Shown piece after piece: positions 19,837 to 29,763 of a stretch of 55,176 bases of DNA. Each line of letters begins with the position of its first letter. Positions within the stretch are counted from its first letter, which is position 1. The stretch spans positions 1 to 55,176 of the forward strand of contig CAMYIO010000019.1 of assembly GCA_947258515.1 (NCBI GenBank), read 5' to 3'. The notes below the pieces were generated by a model. It saw nothing but the letters and a program-made list of their open reading frames with translations, was not told the origin of the DNA and made no database searches. A program made the position numbers and the translations under genes. The stretch is from an uncultured Ectothiorhodospiraceae bacterium (GTDB lineage Bacteria; Pseudomonadota; Gammaproteobacteria; UBA9214).

Positions 19837-21210
19837 ATGAAAATCATTATCCTGGGTGCCGGCCAGGTCGGTGCCTCGGTTGCTGCAAACCTCGCCAGTG
19901 AGGCCAACGACATTACTGTCGTTGATGAAAATTCGACCACCTTGCAGGATTTGCAGGACCGTCTCGATATTCGCACTATCGTGGGGCATGCATCGCATCC
20001 CGACACGCTGGTGCAGGCCGGTGCTGATGATGCCGATATGATCATCGCTGTCACGCACAGTGATGAAACCAACATGATTGCCTGCCAGGTCGCCTATACC
20101 CTGTTTCATACACCCACGAAGATTGCGCGAGTGCGTTCGGTTGAGTACCTGAATCATATGCGCCTGTTTGCACAGGAAGCCCTCCCCATTGATGTACTCA
20201 TCAGCCCCGAGCAGTTGGTGACCGATTACATTCAGCGCCTGATAGAAAATCCAGGCGCCTTGCAGGTGCTCGATTTTGCGGGAGGCAAGGTACAGCTGGT
20301 GGCGGTGCATGCCTACTATGGCGGCCCGCTGGTTGGACATGAGTTGCGCGACTTGAAGGAACATATGCCGGGTATTGATGCACGCGTGGCGTCTATCTTT
20401 CGCCAGGGCAAACCTATAACGCCTGTAGGCGACACCATTATCGAGGCTGACGATGAAGTGTTTTTTGTCGCGGCCCGAAAACATATTCGCACTGTAATGG
20501 GTGAACTGCGCAAAATGGACAAGCCGGTCAAGCGTGTGATGCTGGCTGGCGGTGGCAACATCGGTATGCGTCTGGCCTCTGCAATCGAGGGCAACTACCA
20601 GGTCAAGATTATCGAGCGATTGCAAGACCGCGCCAGGATGCTGTCAGAAACACTTGATAAAACGATCGTGTTGCTGGGCGATGCGGCAGATGAAGAACTG
20701 TTGCAGGAAGAGAACATCGAGAACACCGATGTCTTCTGTGCGCTGACCAATGATGAGGAAGCCAATATACTTTCAGCAATGCTTGCCAAACGCCTCGGTG
20801 CACGCAAGGTCATGTCGCTGATCAATCGCGCCTCCTACGTCAACCTCGTGCAAAGTGGCACCATCGACGTTGCGATCTCGCCGCAGCAGGCCACCATAGG
20901 TAGTTTGCTGACACATATCCGGCGCGGCGATGTCGTCATGGTGCACTCGTTACGGCGCGGCGCCGCCGAAGCGATTGAAGCGGTTGCGCATGGAGATAGC
21001 AGCAGTTCGAAGGTGGTGGGAAGGGCCATTGATGAAATTAAGCTGCCTAAAGGTACAACCATTGGCGCTATCGTCCGCGGCGAGGAAGTGATCATTGCGC
21101 ACCACGATACGGTGATCGAAATTGACGATCACGTGATCTTGTTTCTCGCCGATAAAAAATGTATTCAGCAAGTCGAACGCTTGTTCCAGGTTGGAGTGAC
21201 CTTTTTCTGA
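19837..21210 (+). CDS. trkA: Trk system potassium uptake regulatory protein
   Basis: Peripheral cytosolic subunit that gates the TrkH K+ channel in response to nucleotides. It is 457 aa with the duplicated RCK architecture: RCK_N/Rossmann ([22 protein letters not shown]) and RCK_C (to about 230), then a second pair starting [17 protein letters not shown]. The ends of both RCK_C modules are present. The gene follows ntrX by 56 bp and precedes trkH by 58 bp, so the potassium genes are probably transcribed with or directly after the NtrYX pair. Confidence 0.97.
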   Translation: MKIIILGAGQVGASVAANLASEANDITVVDENSTTLQDLQDRLDIRTIVGHASHPDTLVQAGADDADMIIAVTHSDETNMIACQVAYTLFHTPTKIARVRSVEYLNHMRLFAQEALPIDVLISPEQLVTDYIQRLIENPGALQVLDFAGGKVQLVAVHAYYGGPLVGHELRDLKEHMPGIDARVASIFRQGKPITPVGDTIIEADDEVFFVAARKHIRTVMGELRKMDKPVKRVMLAGGGNIGMRLASAIEGNYQVKIIERLQDRARMLSETLDKTIVLLGDAADEELLQEENIENTDVFCALTNDEEANILSAMLAKRLGARKVMSLINRASYVNLVQSGTIDVAISPQQATIGSLLTHIRRGDVVMVHSLRRGAAEAIEAVAHGDSSSSKVVGRAIDEIKLPKGTTIGAIVRGEEVIIAHHDTVIEIDDHVILFLADKKCIQQVERLFQVGVTFF

Positions 21211-21268
21211 TATGTGCAGCGGCAATATTGCTGTGTACGTATTGCTGATTATGGCGGGTGCCTGATCC

Positions 21269-22667
21269 GTGCATCTGCTTTCCATTCAACGACTGCTTGG
21301 TTTGTTGCTGATGCTGTTCAGCATCACACTGCTGCCACCCGCAGCCGTGTCATGGCTTTACAGTGACGGACAAATGCTGGTCTTTCTTGATGGCATGCTT
21401 GCAGCACTGCGTGCGGGACGGATTTCTGATCGTCGTATTGTTCTGGTTGGTCCTCGGGCTGGCGGGTGCCTTGCCGCTGGCTTTTTCCTTAAGACCTGAG
21501 ATGTCTATAACGGATGCCGTGTTCGAGTCCTTTTCCGGTCTGACTACGACGGGTGCCACGGTTATTACCGGGCTGGATGGTTTACCCGAGTCAATCCTGT
21601 TCTATCGCCAGCAACTGCAATGGCTGGGAGGTATGGGCATTATCGTTCTGGCTGTCGCCATTATGCCGATGCTCGGTGTGGGTGGCATGCAATTGTACCG
21701 CGCTGAAACGCCGGGTCCGCTGAAAGACAACAAGCTGACGCCGCGTATCACAGAAACGGCAAAGGCGCTTTGGTATATATACGTGACGTTGACCATCATA
21801 TGTGCCGTCTGTTACTGGCTCGCCGGGATGAGTGGATTTGATGCCATCAGCCACAGTTTTTCCACTATCGCGATTGGCGGCTTTTCGACGCATGACGAAA
21901 GCATCGGTTTTTTTCAAAGCACCAGTATCGAGATGATTGCCGTGGTGTTCATGCTGGTTGCAGGCATGAACTTCGCTTTACATTTCATTGCCTGGCGATC
22001 ACTCAGCCTGAAGGCCTATCTGCATGACTCGGAGCTGAAGGCGTATTTGTCCCTGCTGGCGCTGGTAACATGCATCATAGTGGTTTTTCTCTACTACACG
22101 GACACCTTTATATTTTTTGATGATGCGCTGTTTGCCGGCCTGTTTCAGGCTGTTTCCATCGGCACGACAACAGGGTTTACTACCGCGGATTACGTTAACT
22201 GGCCCGGATTCCTGCCGGTGATGCTGTTGTTTGTGAGTTTCGTCGGCGGCTGTGCGGGTTCAACGGGTGGCGGGATGAAGGTTATCCGCTTTGTGTTGCT
22301 GCTCAAGCAGGGACACCGGGAGACCATTCGTCTGATTCGGCCAAATGCGCAGATACCCGTCAAGGTCGGGGGCAAACCCATGCCGGACCGTGTCATCAGT
22401 GCGGTATGGGGCTTCTTTGCTGCCTACGTGGCCAGCTTCGTTATCCTTATGCTATTCCTGATGGCCACCGGCCTGGATCAGATAACGGCCTTTTCGGCGG
22501 TCGCCGCCTGCATGAATAATCTTGGCCCCGGACTGGCGGGGGTGGCGGAGAATTTCATTGGTCTGACTGATCCTGCAAAGTGGGCATTGTCGTTCGCCAT
22601 GATGCTCGGCAGACTGGAAATATTTACCTTGCTGATCCTGTTCACGGGTGCTTTCTGGCGACGCTAG
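21269..22667 (+). pseudogene. trkH: Trk potassium channel subunit TrkH, broken by a 5' deletion/frameshift
   Basis: Membrane K+ channel subunit. The first frame (GTG at 21269) encodes MHLLSIQRLLGLLLMLFS and a normal first helix up to about 21400. The second frame, open through 21363-22667, carries everything from RDGFLIVVLFW onward, including FSGLTTTGATVITGLD, the P-loops FSTIAIGGFSTHD and GTTTGFTTADY, GGCAGSTGGGMKV and LNNLGPGL. Compared with E. coli TrkH, about 17 residues between the two parts are missing and the frame changes, so the total of 1399 nt is not a multiple of three. It is a pseudogene, an assembly error, or a downstream restart at the GTG at 21363. The stop TAG lies in the MITE target site. 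Confidence 0.85.
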
Positions 22668-22827
22668 GAGCCTGTCGGACTTAGGCAATCGTAGCGAGCA
22701 TGATGGGAGAGTGAGAACAAATGGTCACAATTTTGAGGCGCATAGTGGGCCTACGTAACGATAAATTGGGGGCATTTGAGCCGCTCTCCCATCAGCGCAG
22801 TAGATTGTTCCTAAGTCCGACAGGCTC
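22668..22827. mobile_element. 160-bp MITE-like hairpin element with 18-bp perfect terminal inverted repeats
   Basis: The termini GAGCCTGTCGGACTTAGG and its exact reverse complement bound a 160-bp non-coding element. They are flanked by a perfect 4-bp duplication CTAG (22664-22667 and 22828-22831). The inner sequence continues the dyad imperfectly (GATGGGAGAG left, CTCTCCCATC right), so the whole element folds into a long hairpin. It has no transposase. A 4-bp CTAG duplication fits IS5-group (YTAR-target) elements, which is an inference. It separates convergent trkH and the LPLAT gene and could work as a bidirectional terminator. Confidence 0.88.
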
Positions 22828-23748
22828 CTAGCTATCAACCTGTTTAATGGCCGGGCGTTTCTTTTTGTAGAACGAGGCTTCACCCTCTGGCCGCGTTTTG
22901 AAGCGACGATAACTCCACTGGTACTGTTCCGGGCATTCCCGTACACAGTCTTCAACGGCCTGATTGGTTGCTGTAACCGCGGTATGAATGTCTACGTGGT
23001 CGCCTTCGGGTAGCGCCCTGAAATGCAGGTGATAGCCGCGACCCCACGGCAGTCGTTCGCACCATACAAAGATGATCGGTGTATCTGTCCTGGCGGCGAG
23101 TCGTGCCAGGAAAACCATACTGTAGGCCGGTACACCGAAGAACGGTGCGAACATCCCGGCGCCGGCTTTTGGCTCCTGGTCCGGTAGCATGGCGACTACA
23201 CCCCCCTGATCGAGTGCCTTATAGAGCAGGCGAATACCGCTGGCTGTGGCCGGTATATAGTTGCCGCCGAGACGGTTGCGCGCGTTTTGCACCAGATTCT
23301 CCAGCTCTGATATTTTTAATGGACGGTACAGGCAGGTGATTTTGAAGTGCGCCGAGGCATACAGGCCGGCGGCTTCCCATGCACCTAGATGTGGTGTTGC
23401 GAGGATGGCACCGGACCCTTTTGCAATGGCCTGTTCAACCAGTTCGTTACCATCGACGCGCTTGATTAATCGCAGCACCCTGTCACCGGGACGCAACCAC
23501 AAGGCACTGGTTTCTATGATGGTCTTGCCGGTTTCCCTGAGGCTTTTTCGAAGCAGTGTGCGCTGCTCACGGATGGAGAGTTCCGGCCAGCACAAGGCAA
23601 TATTAATTTCACTCGTCAGCCGGGAACGGTTAGGGATCAGCAAGAGCCCCCAGCCGATGCAGACCCCGATGCCGTGGAGGATTGGCAAGGGCAGGTAGGC
23701 ACAGAGGTGCAGGATGGATTTAATTAGTATGGGGCGTATATCGGGCAT
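22828..23748 (-). CDS. Lysophospholipid acyltransferase-superfamily protein, lipid A lauroyl/myristoyl transferase type
   Basis: 306-aa LpxL/HtrB-like acyltransferase that would add a secondary acyl chain to lipid A precursors at the inner membrane. An N-terminal hydrophobic anchor spans about residues 8-36. The catalytic HxxxxE motif is HLGAWE at about residue 120, followed by CLYRPLKISELENLV, the GVVAMLPDQEPKAGAG block and FLARLAARTDTPIIFVW. The C-terminal HTAVTATNQAVEDCVRE and PEQYQWSYRRFKTRP are family-typical. Its stop codon is the TAG supplied by the MITE target duplication. lpxL versus lpxM specificity cannot be decided. Confidence 0.92.
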   Translation of the reverse strand: MPDIRPILIKSILHLCAYLPLPILHGIGVCIGWGLLLIPNRSRLTSEINIALCWPELSIREQRTLLRKSLRETGKTIIETSALWLRPGDRVLRLIKRVDGNELVEQAIAKGSGAILATPHLGAWEAAGLYASAHFKITCLYRPLKISELENLVQNARNRLGGNYIPATASGIRLLYKALDQGGVVAMLPDQEPKAGAGMFAPFFGVPAYSMVFLARLAARTDTPIIFVWCERLPWGRGYHLHFRALPEGDHVDIHTAVTATNQAVEDCVRECPEQYQWSYRRFKTRPEGEASFYKKKRPAIKQVDS

Positions 23749-23760
23749 TATTCAATGATA

Positions 23761-23880
23761 ATTAACCACATAAATGCATATTGACATCAAAATATAAATA
23801 ACATTAACCACAAATGACTAATAATTTATTTATGTGGGAAAAATTATATACTTAATCCATAAAATAATAGATTTTGTGGG
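23761..23880. promoter_or_regulatory. AT-rich intergenic region with four copies of a CCACA(T)AAAT-like motif
   Basis: The gap between the divergent LPLAT and rhodanese genes (23749-24056) is very A+T-rich at its left end. The 10-mer ATTAACCACA occurs exactly at 23761 and 23803. CCACATAAAT at 23766-23775 has a perfect inverted copy ATTTATGTGG at 23828-23837, and a fourth related copy ATTTTGTGGG lies at 23871-23880. The arrangement looks like a multi-site operator; the binding protein is not known. The remainder up to 24056 holds the rhodanese leader with ribosome site CAGGAG. Confidence 0.4.
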
Positions 23881-24056
23881 GTGTATTGTATATTTTTGGC
23901 CGCGGGTATTCATCCTCGGCACGTATCGATAAGTTGTTTTCCGGCACTGCCAGACTATAGTCCAAATAAAATTAATTCATAACAGTAATTTGCCTCGCAG
24001 GGCGGTTAGCTAGAGAATGCACGCTACCGCTACCTAAAGAATCAGGAGATTACCCA

Positions 24057-24482
24057 ATGGCCAGCGAAGTTCAGTCCGTCACGCCAGCGGAGGCATATAG
24101 ATTAGTCGAGAAAGATCAGCGAGTTGTGTTGATCGATGTGCGTTCCAGTATGGAATTCCTGTTTGTGGGGCATCCCCGGGGCAGCGTTCATGTACCCTGG
24201 ATAGATGAGCCGGACTGGATTGTAAACCCGGATTTTGTCACCGAGGTGCGCAAGGTGATGCTCGGCGGGGTCGGCATGGATGATCACGGCAGTGATGCGC
24301 CGGTTGTGCTTATATGCCGCAGTGGTAAACGCTCGCTGGAGGCTGGTAAACTATTGATAGTAAGAGGATTTATTGAGGTTTACAATGTATCAGAGGGTTT
24401 TGAGGGGGAACTGGATGATAGCCACCACCGTTCGACTCGGGGTGGTTGGCGTTTTCATGGGCTACCTTGGGAACAGTGTTAA
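24057..24482 (+). CDS. Single-domain rhodanese-like sulfurtransferase
   Basis: 141-aa cytosolic protein with one rhodanese domain. The substrate-binding aspartate and arginine region reads VVLIDVRSSMEFLFVGHPRGSVHVPW, and the active-site loop is CRSGKRS with the persulfide-carrying cysteine. The insertion before the loop and the C-terminal GGWRFHGLPWEQC are characteristic of rhodaneses encoded near dsrE2 in sulfur oxidisers. The DsrE2 gene lies 204 bp downstream on the same strand; no tusA lies between them, although rhd-tusA-dsrE2 is the usual order. A sulfur-relay role is inferred from this context. Confidence 0.9.
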   Translation: MASEVQSVTPAEAYRLVEKDQRVVLIDVRSSMEFLFVGHPRGSVHVPWIDEPDWIVNPDFVTEVRKVMLGGVGMDDHGSDAPVVLICRSGKRSLEAGKLLIVRGFIEVYNVSEGFEGELDDSHHRSTRGGWRFHGLPWEQC

Positions 24483-24686
24483 GCTAAAATTGACCGTAGT
24501 AGAACAGATAAATATACTTATACGTTCATATAAAAACTCACAATCGATTATGACTCATAGGTAGGTAAAGATCCTGAGTCACAGGTGAGGTCAATAAACG
24601 CTGCAGGGTTTTAGGTCCTGTTCTTAAGCTAATCATTCCAGGGCATCTTGTCGGTGTTGCGGAGTGGCCTTTGAGGAGTACAACTT

Positions 24687-25295
24687 ATGTCAACAGAAAA
24701 CATGCCGGACACTGCACAGCTGGACGCATGGCTGGACAAGAAACTGGACGAACTTTTACCCACCAAACTGGAAGCAATCGATGCATCCAGGACGCCGTCC
24801 ATGTCCATTATTGCCACCAAGGGAACGCTGGACTGGGCCTACCCGCCCTTTATCCTGGCATCAACTGCTGCCGCGCTTGGCTGGGATGTTGAGGTGTTCT
24901 TTACCTTTTACGGTCTGCTGTTGCTGAAAAAGGATCTTGACGCCAAGGTCAGCCCGCTGGGCAACCCGGCGATGCCGATGAAGATGCCGTTTGGCCCGAA
25001 GTGGTTTCAGGATTTTGACTGGCCGATGCCGAACCTGCTGATGGCAGGTGTCCCGGGATTCGAGAATGTCGCCACCGGGCTGATGAAGAAGACCTTCAAG
25101 AACAAGGGTGTGGCCACGGTAGAGGAATTGCGCGGCCTGTGTCTGGAAGCAGAGGTGAAAATGGTTGCCTGTCAGATGACCGTTGATGTTTTCGGTTTCG
25201 ATGCCAGTGAATTTATACCGGAAGTCACTGACTTCGTCGGCGCTACCTCGTTCCTGCCGGTCGCACAGAAGTCAGACGTTTGCCTGTTCATCTAG
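24687..25295 (+). CDS. dsrE2: DsrE/DsrF/DrsH-like (DsrE2) sulfur carrier family protein
   Basis: 202-aa DsrE2-type protein. The core begins PSMSIIATKGTLDWAYPPFILASTAAALGWDVEVFFTFYGL and contains the conserved cysteine in MVACQMTVDVFGF, the presumed persulfide site. A hydrophobic stretch in the first half is normal for DsrE2, which is often membrane-associated. In sulfur oxidisers the protein works with rhodanese and TusA to pass sulfane sulfur to cytoplasmic oxidation. It has ribosome site TGAGGAG about six bases before the ATG. A strong terminator follows. Confidence 0.88.
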   Translation: MSTENMPDTAQLDAWLDKKLDELLPTKLEAIDASRTPSMSIIATKGTLDWAYPPFILASTAAALGWDVEVFFTFYGLLLLKKDLDAKVSPLGNPAMPMKMPFGPKWFQDFDWPMPNLLMAGVPGFENVATGLMKKTFKNKGVATVEELRGLCLEAEVKMVACQMTVDVFGFDASEFIPEVTDFVGATSFLPVAQKSDVCLFI

Positions 25296-25363
25296 CAACA
25301 GGCGATTTTGACTGCTAGCAACTGATACGACCAGGCTGTATCAGGGCCGGTCTGAAACTCATG

Positions 25364-25396
25364 AAGGGCGTGCAATTGCACGCCCTTTGTTTTTAG
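25364..25396 (+). terminator. Rho-independent terminator after dsrE2
   Basis: A perfect self-complementary stem, AAGGGCGTGCAATTGCACGCCCTT, is followed by TGTTTTT on the plus strand. It closes the rhodanese/dsrE2 unit and separates it from pip, which starts 29 bp later. A smaller dyad, CTGATAC/GTATCAG, lies just before it at 25322-25343. Confidence 0.88.
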
Positions 25397-25424
25397 CTTT
25401 CTGCAAGCAGGGTTTTATAAACAT

Positions 25425-26375
25425 ATGCAACAGTTATATCCACCCATTGAACCCTACAGGGTGCACACCGTATCCGTATCAGGCGGGCATCGTCTGTACG
25501 TCGAGGAATGCGGCCGGGCAGATGGACTGCCTGTAGTCTTTTTACACGGCGGTCCGGGCGCGGCCTGCGAAAGCTATCACCGGCAATTTTTCAATCCGGA
25601 GATTTACCGGATAGTGCTGTTTGATCAGCGTGGTTGCGGGCGCTCGACTCCGCACGCCTCATTGCAGGGTAATACCACGCAGGCGCTGGTTTCTGACATG
25701 GAGATTATTCGTACAACACTGGGTATCGAGCGCTGGGTGGTGTTCGGCGGCTCATGGGGGTCAACGCTTGGTCTGGTGTATGCAGAGACACATTATGAAA
25801 ATGTACTGGGACTGATTCTGCGCGGCATCTTTCTTTGCCGGCCGCGCGATATTCACTGGTTTTACCAGGAGGGTGCCTCGTACCTGTTGCCGGACCAGTG
25901 GCAGGAGTTCCTCAAGCCGATAGCGGAAGCGGAGCGGCATGACATGGTCAGTGCCTATTATCGACGTCTGACGGGTGATGACGAGATAGCAAAGATGGCG
26001 GCTGCCAAGGCCTGGTCGTTATGGGAAGGGCGCGCTTCAACGCTGTTGCCCAAAGCCGCGGTTGTCGATCATTTTGGCAATTCGAAAACGGCATTAAGCC
26101 TGGCGCGTATAGAGTGTCACTACTTCATGAATGAGAGTTTTCTGCAGACGAATCAGATCCTGAGAGATGCAGTGCGATTGAAAAAGATTCCCGGTGTCAT
26201 TGTGCATGGTCGCTACGATGTGGTTTGCCCGCTGCAACAGGCATGGATGCTGAACCAGTCCTGGCCACAGTCGCGTTTGCAGATTATTCAGGATGCCGGC
26301 CATTCAGCAACAGAGCCCGGGATTATCGATGCGCTGCTGACGGCCACAGACCAGTTTGCGCTGCGTTTTCGATGA
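25425..26375 (+). CDS. pip: Proline iminopeptidase (S33 alpha/beta hydrolase)
   Basis: Releases N-terminal proline from peptides; cytosolic. It is 316 aa. The fold motifs are present: the oxyanion region [25 protein letters not shown], and the nucleophile elbow [16 protein letters not shown] with the catalytic Ser. The C-terminal [17 protein letters not shown] carries the Asp, and [11 protein letters not shown] the His. The length and all three catalytic residues fit the family. The 3' end overlaps dtd by 4 bp (ATGA), so the two are translationally coupled. Confidence 0.95.
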   Translation: MQQLYPPIEPYRVHTVSVSGGHRLYVEECGRADGLPVVFLHGGPGAACESYHRQFFNPEIYRIVLFDQRGCGRSTPHASLQGNTTQALVSDMEIIRTTLGIERWVVFGGSWGSTLGLVYAETHYENVLGLILRGIFLCRPRDIHWFYQEGASYLLPDQWQEFLKPIAEAERHDMVSAYYRRLTGDDEIAKMAAAKAWSLWEGRASTLLPKAAVVDHFGNSKTALSLARIECHYFMNESFLQTNQILRDAVRLKKIPGVIVHGRYDVVCPLQQAWMLNQSWPQSRLQIIQDAGHSATEPGIIDALLTATDQFALRFR

Positions 26376-26821
26376 TTGGCTTGTTGCAGCGTGTGCGACA
26401 TGCTCAGGTCGAGATCGGTACTGAACGAGTAGCGGCAATAGGCGCCGGCATGCTGGTAATGGTCGGGATACAGCGAGATGATACCGAGGCCACTGCCGCG
26501 CGTTTGCTGGAGCGCTTGCTCGGATACCGGGTATTTGCGGATGCAAACGGCAAGATGAACCTGAATATCAAACAGGCAGGTGGAGAATTACTGCTGGTAC
26601 CGCAGTTCACCCTGGCGGCCGATACCCGTAACGGCATGCGCCCCGGCTTTTCCACGGCGGCGTGTCCTGCGGTGGGGCAGCGTTTGTTTTCCTATTTGCT
26701 GGCACAGGCGCAATTACAGCCCCTTGCGGTGGCGGCTGGACGATTCGGTGGAGATATGCAGGTATCCTTGCAGAATGATGGACCGGTAACTTTCTGGCTG
26801 GAGGTTAATCCTCGGCAGTAA
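26372..26821 (+). CDS. dtd: D-aminoacyl-tRNA deacylase
   Basis: Hydrolyses D-aminoacyl-tRNA and glycyl-tRNA(Ala) to keep D-amino acids out of translation. It is 149 aa from the ATG at 26372, which overlaps the pip stop as ATGA. It begins [16 protein letters not shown]. Signature motifs are [21 protein letters not shown], corresponding to the SQFTL block with Pro-Gln here, and [11 protein letters not shown], corresponding to the NxGPVT cross-subunit Gly-Pro motif. The frame stays open 147 bases upstream inside pip, but that extension is unrelated to the family. Confidence 0.95.
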   Translation: MIGLLQRVRHAQVEIGTERVAAIGAGMLVMVGIQRDDTEATAARLLERLLGYRVFADANGKMNLNIKQAGGELLLVPQFTLAADTRNGMRPGFSTAACPAVGQRLFSYLLAQAQLQPLAVAAGRFGGDMQVSLQNDGPVTFWLEVNPRQ

Positions 26822-26889
26822 CCTGTTAATATAGTTGTTGCATAGGCGCAAATTTCGGGCAACTATCTATTTTTAAATGGTAATTTATT

Positions 26890-27483
26890 ATGTCACAGCG
26901 ACAGGCGGACGTTAGCCGCGATACACTGGAAACGCAAATCAGTGTCTCTGTAAACCTTGATGGAACGGGGAATGCCACTTTTGACACAGGGCTGCCGTTT
27001 CTCGAGCACATGCTCGACCAGGTGGCGCGCCACGGTATGCTGGACATCGAAATCAGGGCGCAGGGTGATCTGCATATCGATGGCCACCACACGGTTGAAG
27101 ATATCGGTATTACCTTCGGTCAGGCGGTTGCCACTGCACTGTCCGACAAGCGAGGAATTCGCCGTTACGGACATGCCTATGTCCCGCTTGACGAGGCCTT
27201 GTCGCGGGTTGTCATCGACTTCTCCGGGCGCCCGGGACTTGAATACCATGCCGAGTATCCCCGGGCACGCATTGGTGACTTTGATGTGGATTTGCTGCAC
27301 GAGTTTTTTCAGGGATTCTGTAATCATGCACTGGTCACGTTACACATTGACTGTTTGCGAGGTGACAATGCGCATCATATTGCCGAGACGATTTTCAAGG
27401 CATTTGGACGTGCCATGCGCATGGCGCTTGCAGCGGATGTCGCACTGGGAAACCAGTTGCCTTCGACCAAGGGAAGCCTTTAA
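26890..27483 (+). CDS. hisB: Imidazoleglycerol-phosphate dehydratase (monofunctional)
   Basis: Sixth step of histidine synthesis: dehydrates IGP to imidazole acetol phosphate. At 197 aa it is the dehydratase domain only, without the N-terminal phosphatase domain of enterobacterial HisB. Metal-binding motifs are visible ([24 protein letters not shown], and the C-terminal [20 protein letters not shown]-type block followed by [18 protein letters not shown]). It is the first gene of the local his run; hisG, hisD and hisC are not in the window. Confidence 0.98.
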   Translation: MSQRQADVSRDTLETQISVSVNLDGTGNATFDTGLPFLEHMLDQVARHGMLDIEIRAQGDLHIDGHHTVEDIGITFGQAVATALSDKRGIRRYGHAYVPLDEALSRVVIDFSGRPGLEYHAEYPRARIGDFDVDLLHEFFQGFCNHALVTLHIDCLRGDNAHHIAETIFKAFGRAMRMALAADVALGNQLPSTKGSL

Positions 27484-27536
27484 ACAGACCTGATGATCAG
27501 ACCTCAGTGGCCACTGATATTACGTGATGATCCACA

Positions 27537-28184
27537 ATGACCAGTATTGTAATTATTGATTATGGCATGGGTAACCTGCATTCCATTGCCAAGGCGCTGG
27601 AACATGTGGCCGGCAAGGAGCGCGTCATCGTCAGCCGTGAGCATGCACAAATTCTTGCCGCTGACCGTGTGGTGTTCCCGGGCGTCGGTGCTATCCGTGA
27701 TTGTATGACCGAGCTCAAGCGCAGCGGGCTGGATGACGTCGTTATGCAGGCTGCCGCTGAAAAACCACTGCTTGGCGTCTGCCTGGGCATGCAGGCGTTG
27801 CTGGGTATCAGCGAGGAAAACCAGGGAACAGAATGCCTTGGCGTCATCCCCGGAAAAGTCGTGCGTTTCGCCGATGACATGCGCGACGATGCATCGGGAG
27901 ACCGCCTGAAGATACCGCACATGGGCTGGAACCAGGTGCATCAGCAGGGTGATCATGCCATGTGGGCCGATATCACGACGGATAGCCGTTTTTATTTCGT
28001 CCACAGTTACTACGCGCTGCCTGAACGTGAGGAAGACGTCGCTGCAATGACGCCCTACGGAATTGAGTTTGCCTCTGTGCTTGCGCATCAGAATATTTTC
28101 GCAGTGCAGTTTCACCCGGAGAAGAGTCAGCACGCCGGATTACAGCTGTTGTCTAATTTTGTTCGTTGGAATGGAGACGCCTGA
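27537..28184 (+). CDS. hisH: Imidazole glycerol phosphate synthase, glutaminase subunit
   Basis: Class I glutamine amidotransferase that supplies ammonia to HisF. It is 215 aa. The catalytic triad is present: Cys in [12 protein letters not shown] (residue about 82) and His/Glu in [14 protein letters not shown]. The N-terminal [18 protein letters not shown] is family-typical. It starts 53 bp after hisB, with no strong ribosome site visible, and ends 2 bp before hisA. Confidence 0.97.
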   Translation: MTSIVIIDYGMGNLHSIAKALEHVAGKERVIVSREHAQILAADRVVFPGVGAIRDCMTELKRSGLDDVVMQAAAEKPLLGVCLGMQALLGISEENQGTECLGVIPGKVVRFADDMRDDASGDRLKIPHMGWNQVHQQGDHAMWADITTDSRFYFVHSYYALPEREEDVAAMTPYGIEFASVLAHQNIFAVQFHPEKSQHAGLQLLSNFVRWNGDA

Positions 28185-28186
28185 AG

Positions 28187-28930
28187 ATGTTGTTGATACC
28201 CGCGATTGATCTGAAAGATGGCAAGTGCGTGCGTCTGCGCCAGGGCCGTATGGAAGATGAAACTGTGTTTGGTGACGATCCTGTTGAAGTGGCACAACGC
28301 TGGGTAGATGCGGGTGCACGCCGTTTGCACATGGTCGATCTAAACGGGGCTTTTCAAGGCAAGCCGGTAAATGCATTCGCGATCAAGGCGGTTGCGGAAG
28401 CGTTTCCCGATCTTCCCATTCAGGTCGGTGGTGGCATCCGTGACGAGGAAACGGTGCAGGCCTATCTTGATGCCGGTGTCCAGTATGTCATTATCGGTAC
28501 CAAGGCCGTCAGTGCGCCGCACTTCGTCAATGACCTGTGTCTCGAGTTTCCCGGCCATATTATCGTGGGTCTGGATGCAAAAGACGGCAAGGTGGCAATA
28601 GAAGGCTGGTCAAAGCTGTCTCATCATTCCGTAATCGATATGGCACAGCGCTTCGAACAGGACGGCGTGGAGGCGATTGTGTTCACCGATATCGGCCGTG
28701 ATGGCATGATGAGCGGTGTCAACGTGGATTCAACGGTAGAGTTGGCACAGGCCATTCATATCCCGGTTATCGCATCCGGTGGCATCACTGATATCGACGA
28801 TGTGCGGGTATTATGTGCCGTGTCCGATGAGGGCATCATGGGAGCGATTACCGGCCGTGCAATCTATGAAGGGACGCTGGACCTCGCGGCCGCACAACAA
28901 CTGGCTGACGAGCTGTGCGGTAGCGGATGA
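28187..28930 (+). CDS. hisA: ProFAR isomerase (phosphoribosylformimino-AICAR-P isomerase)
   Basis: TIM-barrel isomerase of histidine synthesis. It is 247 aa from the ATG at 28187 ([17 protein letters not shown]). Catalytic aspartates lie in PAIDLKDGK and [12 protein letters not shown]. Phosphate-binding loops are [13 protein letters not shown] and [13 protein letters not shown]. The gene follows hisH almost without a gap, as in the standard hisHAF order. Confidence 0.98.
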   Translation: MLLIPAIDLKDGKCVRLRQGRMEDETVFGDDPVEVAQRWVDAGARRLHMVDLNGAFQGKPVNAFAIKAVAEAFPDLPIQVGGGIRDEETVQAYLDAGVQYVIIGTKAVSAPHFVNDLCLEFPGHIIVGLDAKDGKVAIEGWSKLSHHSVIDMAQRFEQDGVEAIVFTDIGRDGMMSGVNVDSTVELAQAIHIPVIASGGITDIDDVRVLCAVSDEGIMGAITGRAIYEGTLDLAAAQQLADELCGSG

Positions 28931-28944
28931 GACCGGGATAAATA

Positions 28945-29718
28945 ATGGGCCTCGCAAAACGTATTATTCCCTGCATGGATGTTGATGCCGGTCGTGTCGT
29001 CAAGGGGGTACAGTTCGTCGATATCCGTGATGCCGGTGACCCGGTGGAAATAGCGCGGCGTTACGACGAGGAAGGCGCTGATGAACTGACATTCCTCGAT
29101 ATCACCGCGAGTTCTGATCAGCGTGAGACAATGGTGCACGTGGTTGAAGAGGTTGCCGGCGAGGTTTTCATACCGCTCACGGTTGGTGGTGGTATTCGCG
29201 AGGTTGCTGATATCCAGCGCATGCTGAATGCTGGCGCGGATAAAGTTGGCATCAATACTGCGGCGGTGTTCAAGCCGGAGTTTGTGAAACAGGCAGCAGA
29301 CCGTTTTGGTTCCCAGTGCATCGTTGTTGCCATCGATGCCAAGCGGGTCAGCAGTGGTGAGCAGGCATCACGCTGGGAGATATTTACACACGGTGGACGC
29401 AAACCCACCGGTATCGATGCGGTTGAGTGGGCACAACGAATGGTTGTCTACGGTGCTGGAGAGATCCTCCTGACGAGCATGGACCGTGACGGTACCCGCG
29501 ATGGATTTGATATCGAGTTGACGCGCACCATCAGTGACGCGGTAGGCGTGCCGGTTATTGCCTCGGGTGGCGTGGGTACACTGGAACACCTTGCGCAAGG
29601 GGTCATCGAGGGTAAGGCCGACGCGGTACTGGCAGCCAGTATCTTTCATTTTGGCGAATACACTATTGGCGAAGCCAAGCAGCATATGGCTGATCGGGGT
29701 ATCGAGGTAAGGCTGTAG
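28945..29718 (+). CDS. hisF: Imidazole glycerol phosphate synthase, cyclase subunit
   Basis: TIM-barrel cyclase that uses HisH-derived ammonia to form IGP and AICAR. It is 257 aa. The start is [24 protein letters not shown], with the catalytic Asp in PCMDVD; the second catalytic Asp is in [15 protein letters not shown]. Phosphate loops are [12 protein letters not shown] and [13 protein letters not shown]. It lies 14 bp after hisA and 45 bp before hisI. Confidence 0.98.
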   Translation: MGLAKRIIPCMDVDAGRVVKGVQFVDIRDAGDPVEIARRYDEEGADELTFLDITASSDQRETMVHVVEEVAGEVFIPLTVGGGIREVADIQRMLNAGADKVGINTAAVFKPEFVKQAADRFGSQCIVVAIDAKRVSSGEQASRWEIFTHGGRKPTGIDAVEWAQRMVVYGAGEILLTSMDRDGTRDGFDIELTRTISDAVGVPVIASGGVGTLEHLAQGVIEGKADAVLAASIFHFGEYTIGEAKQHMADRGIEVRL

Positions 29719-29763
29719 CCGCGTTGCCGTGGCTCCTTTTTATCAACATGAAGACAGACACAC

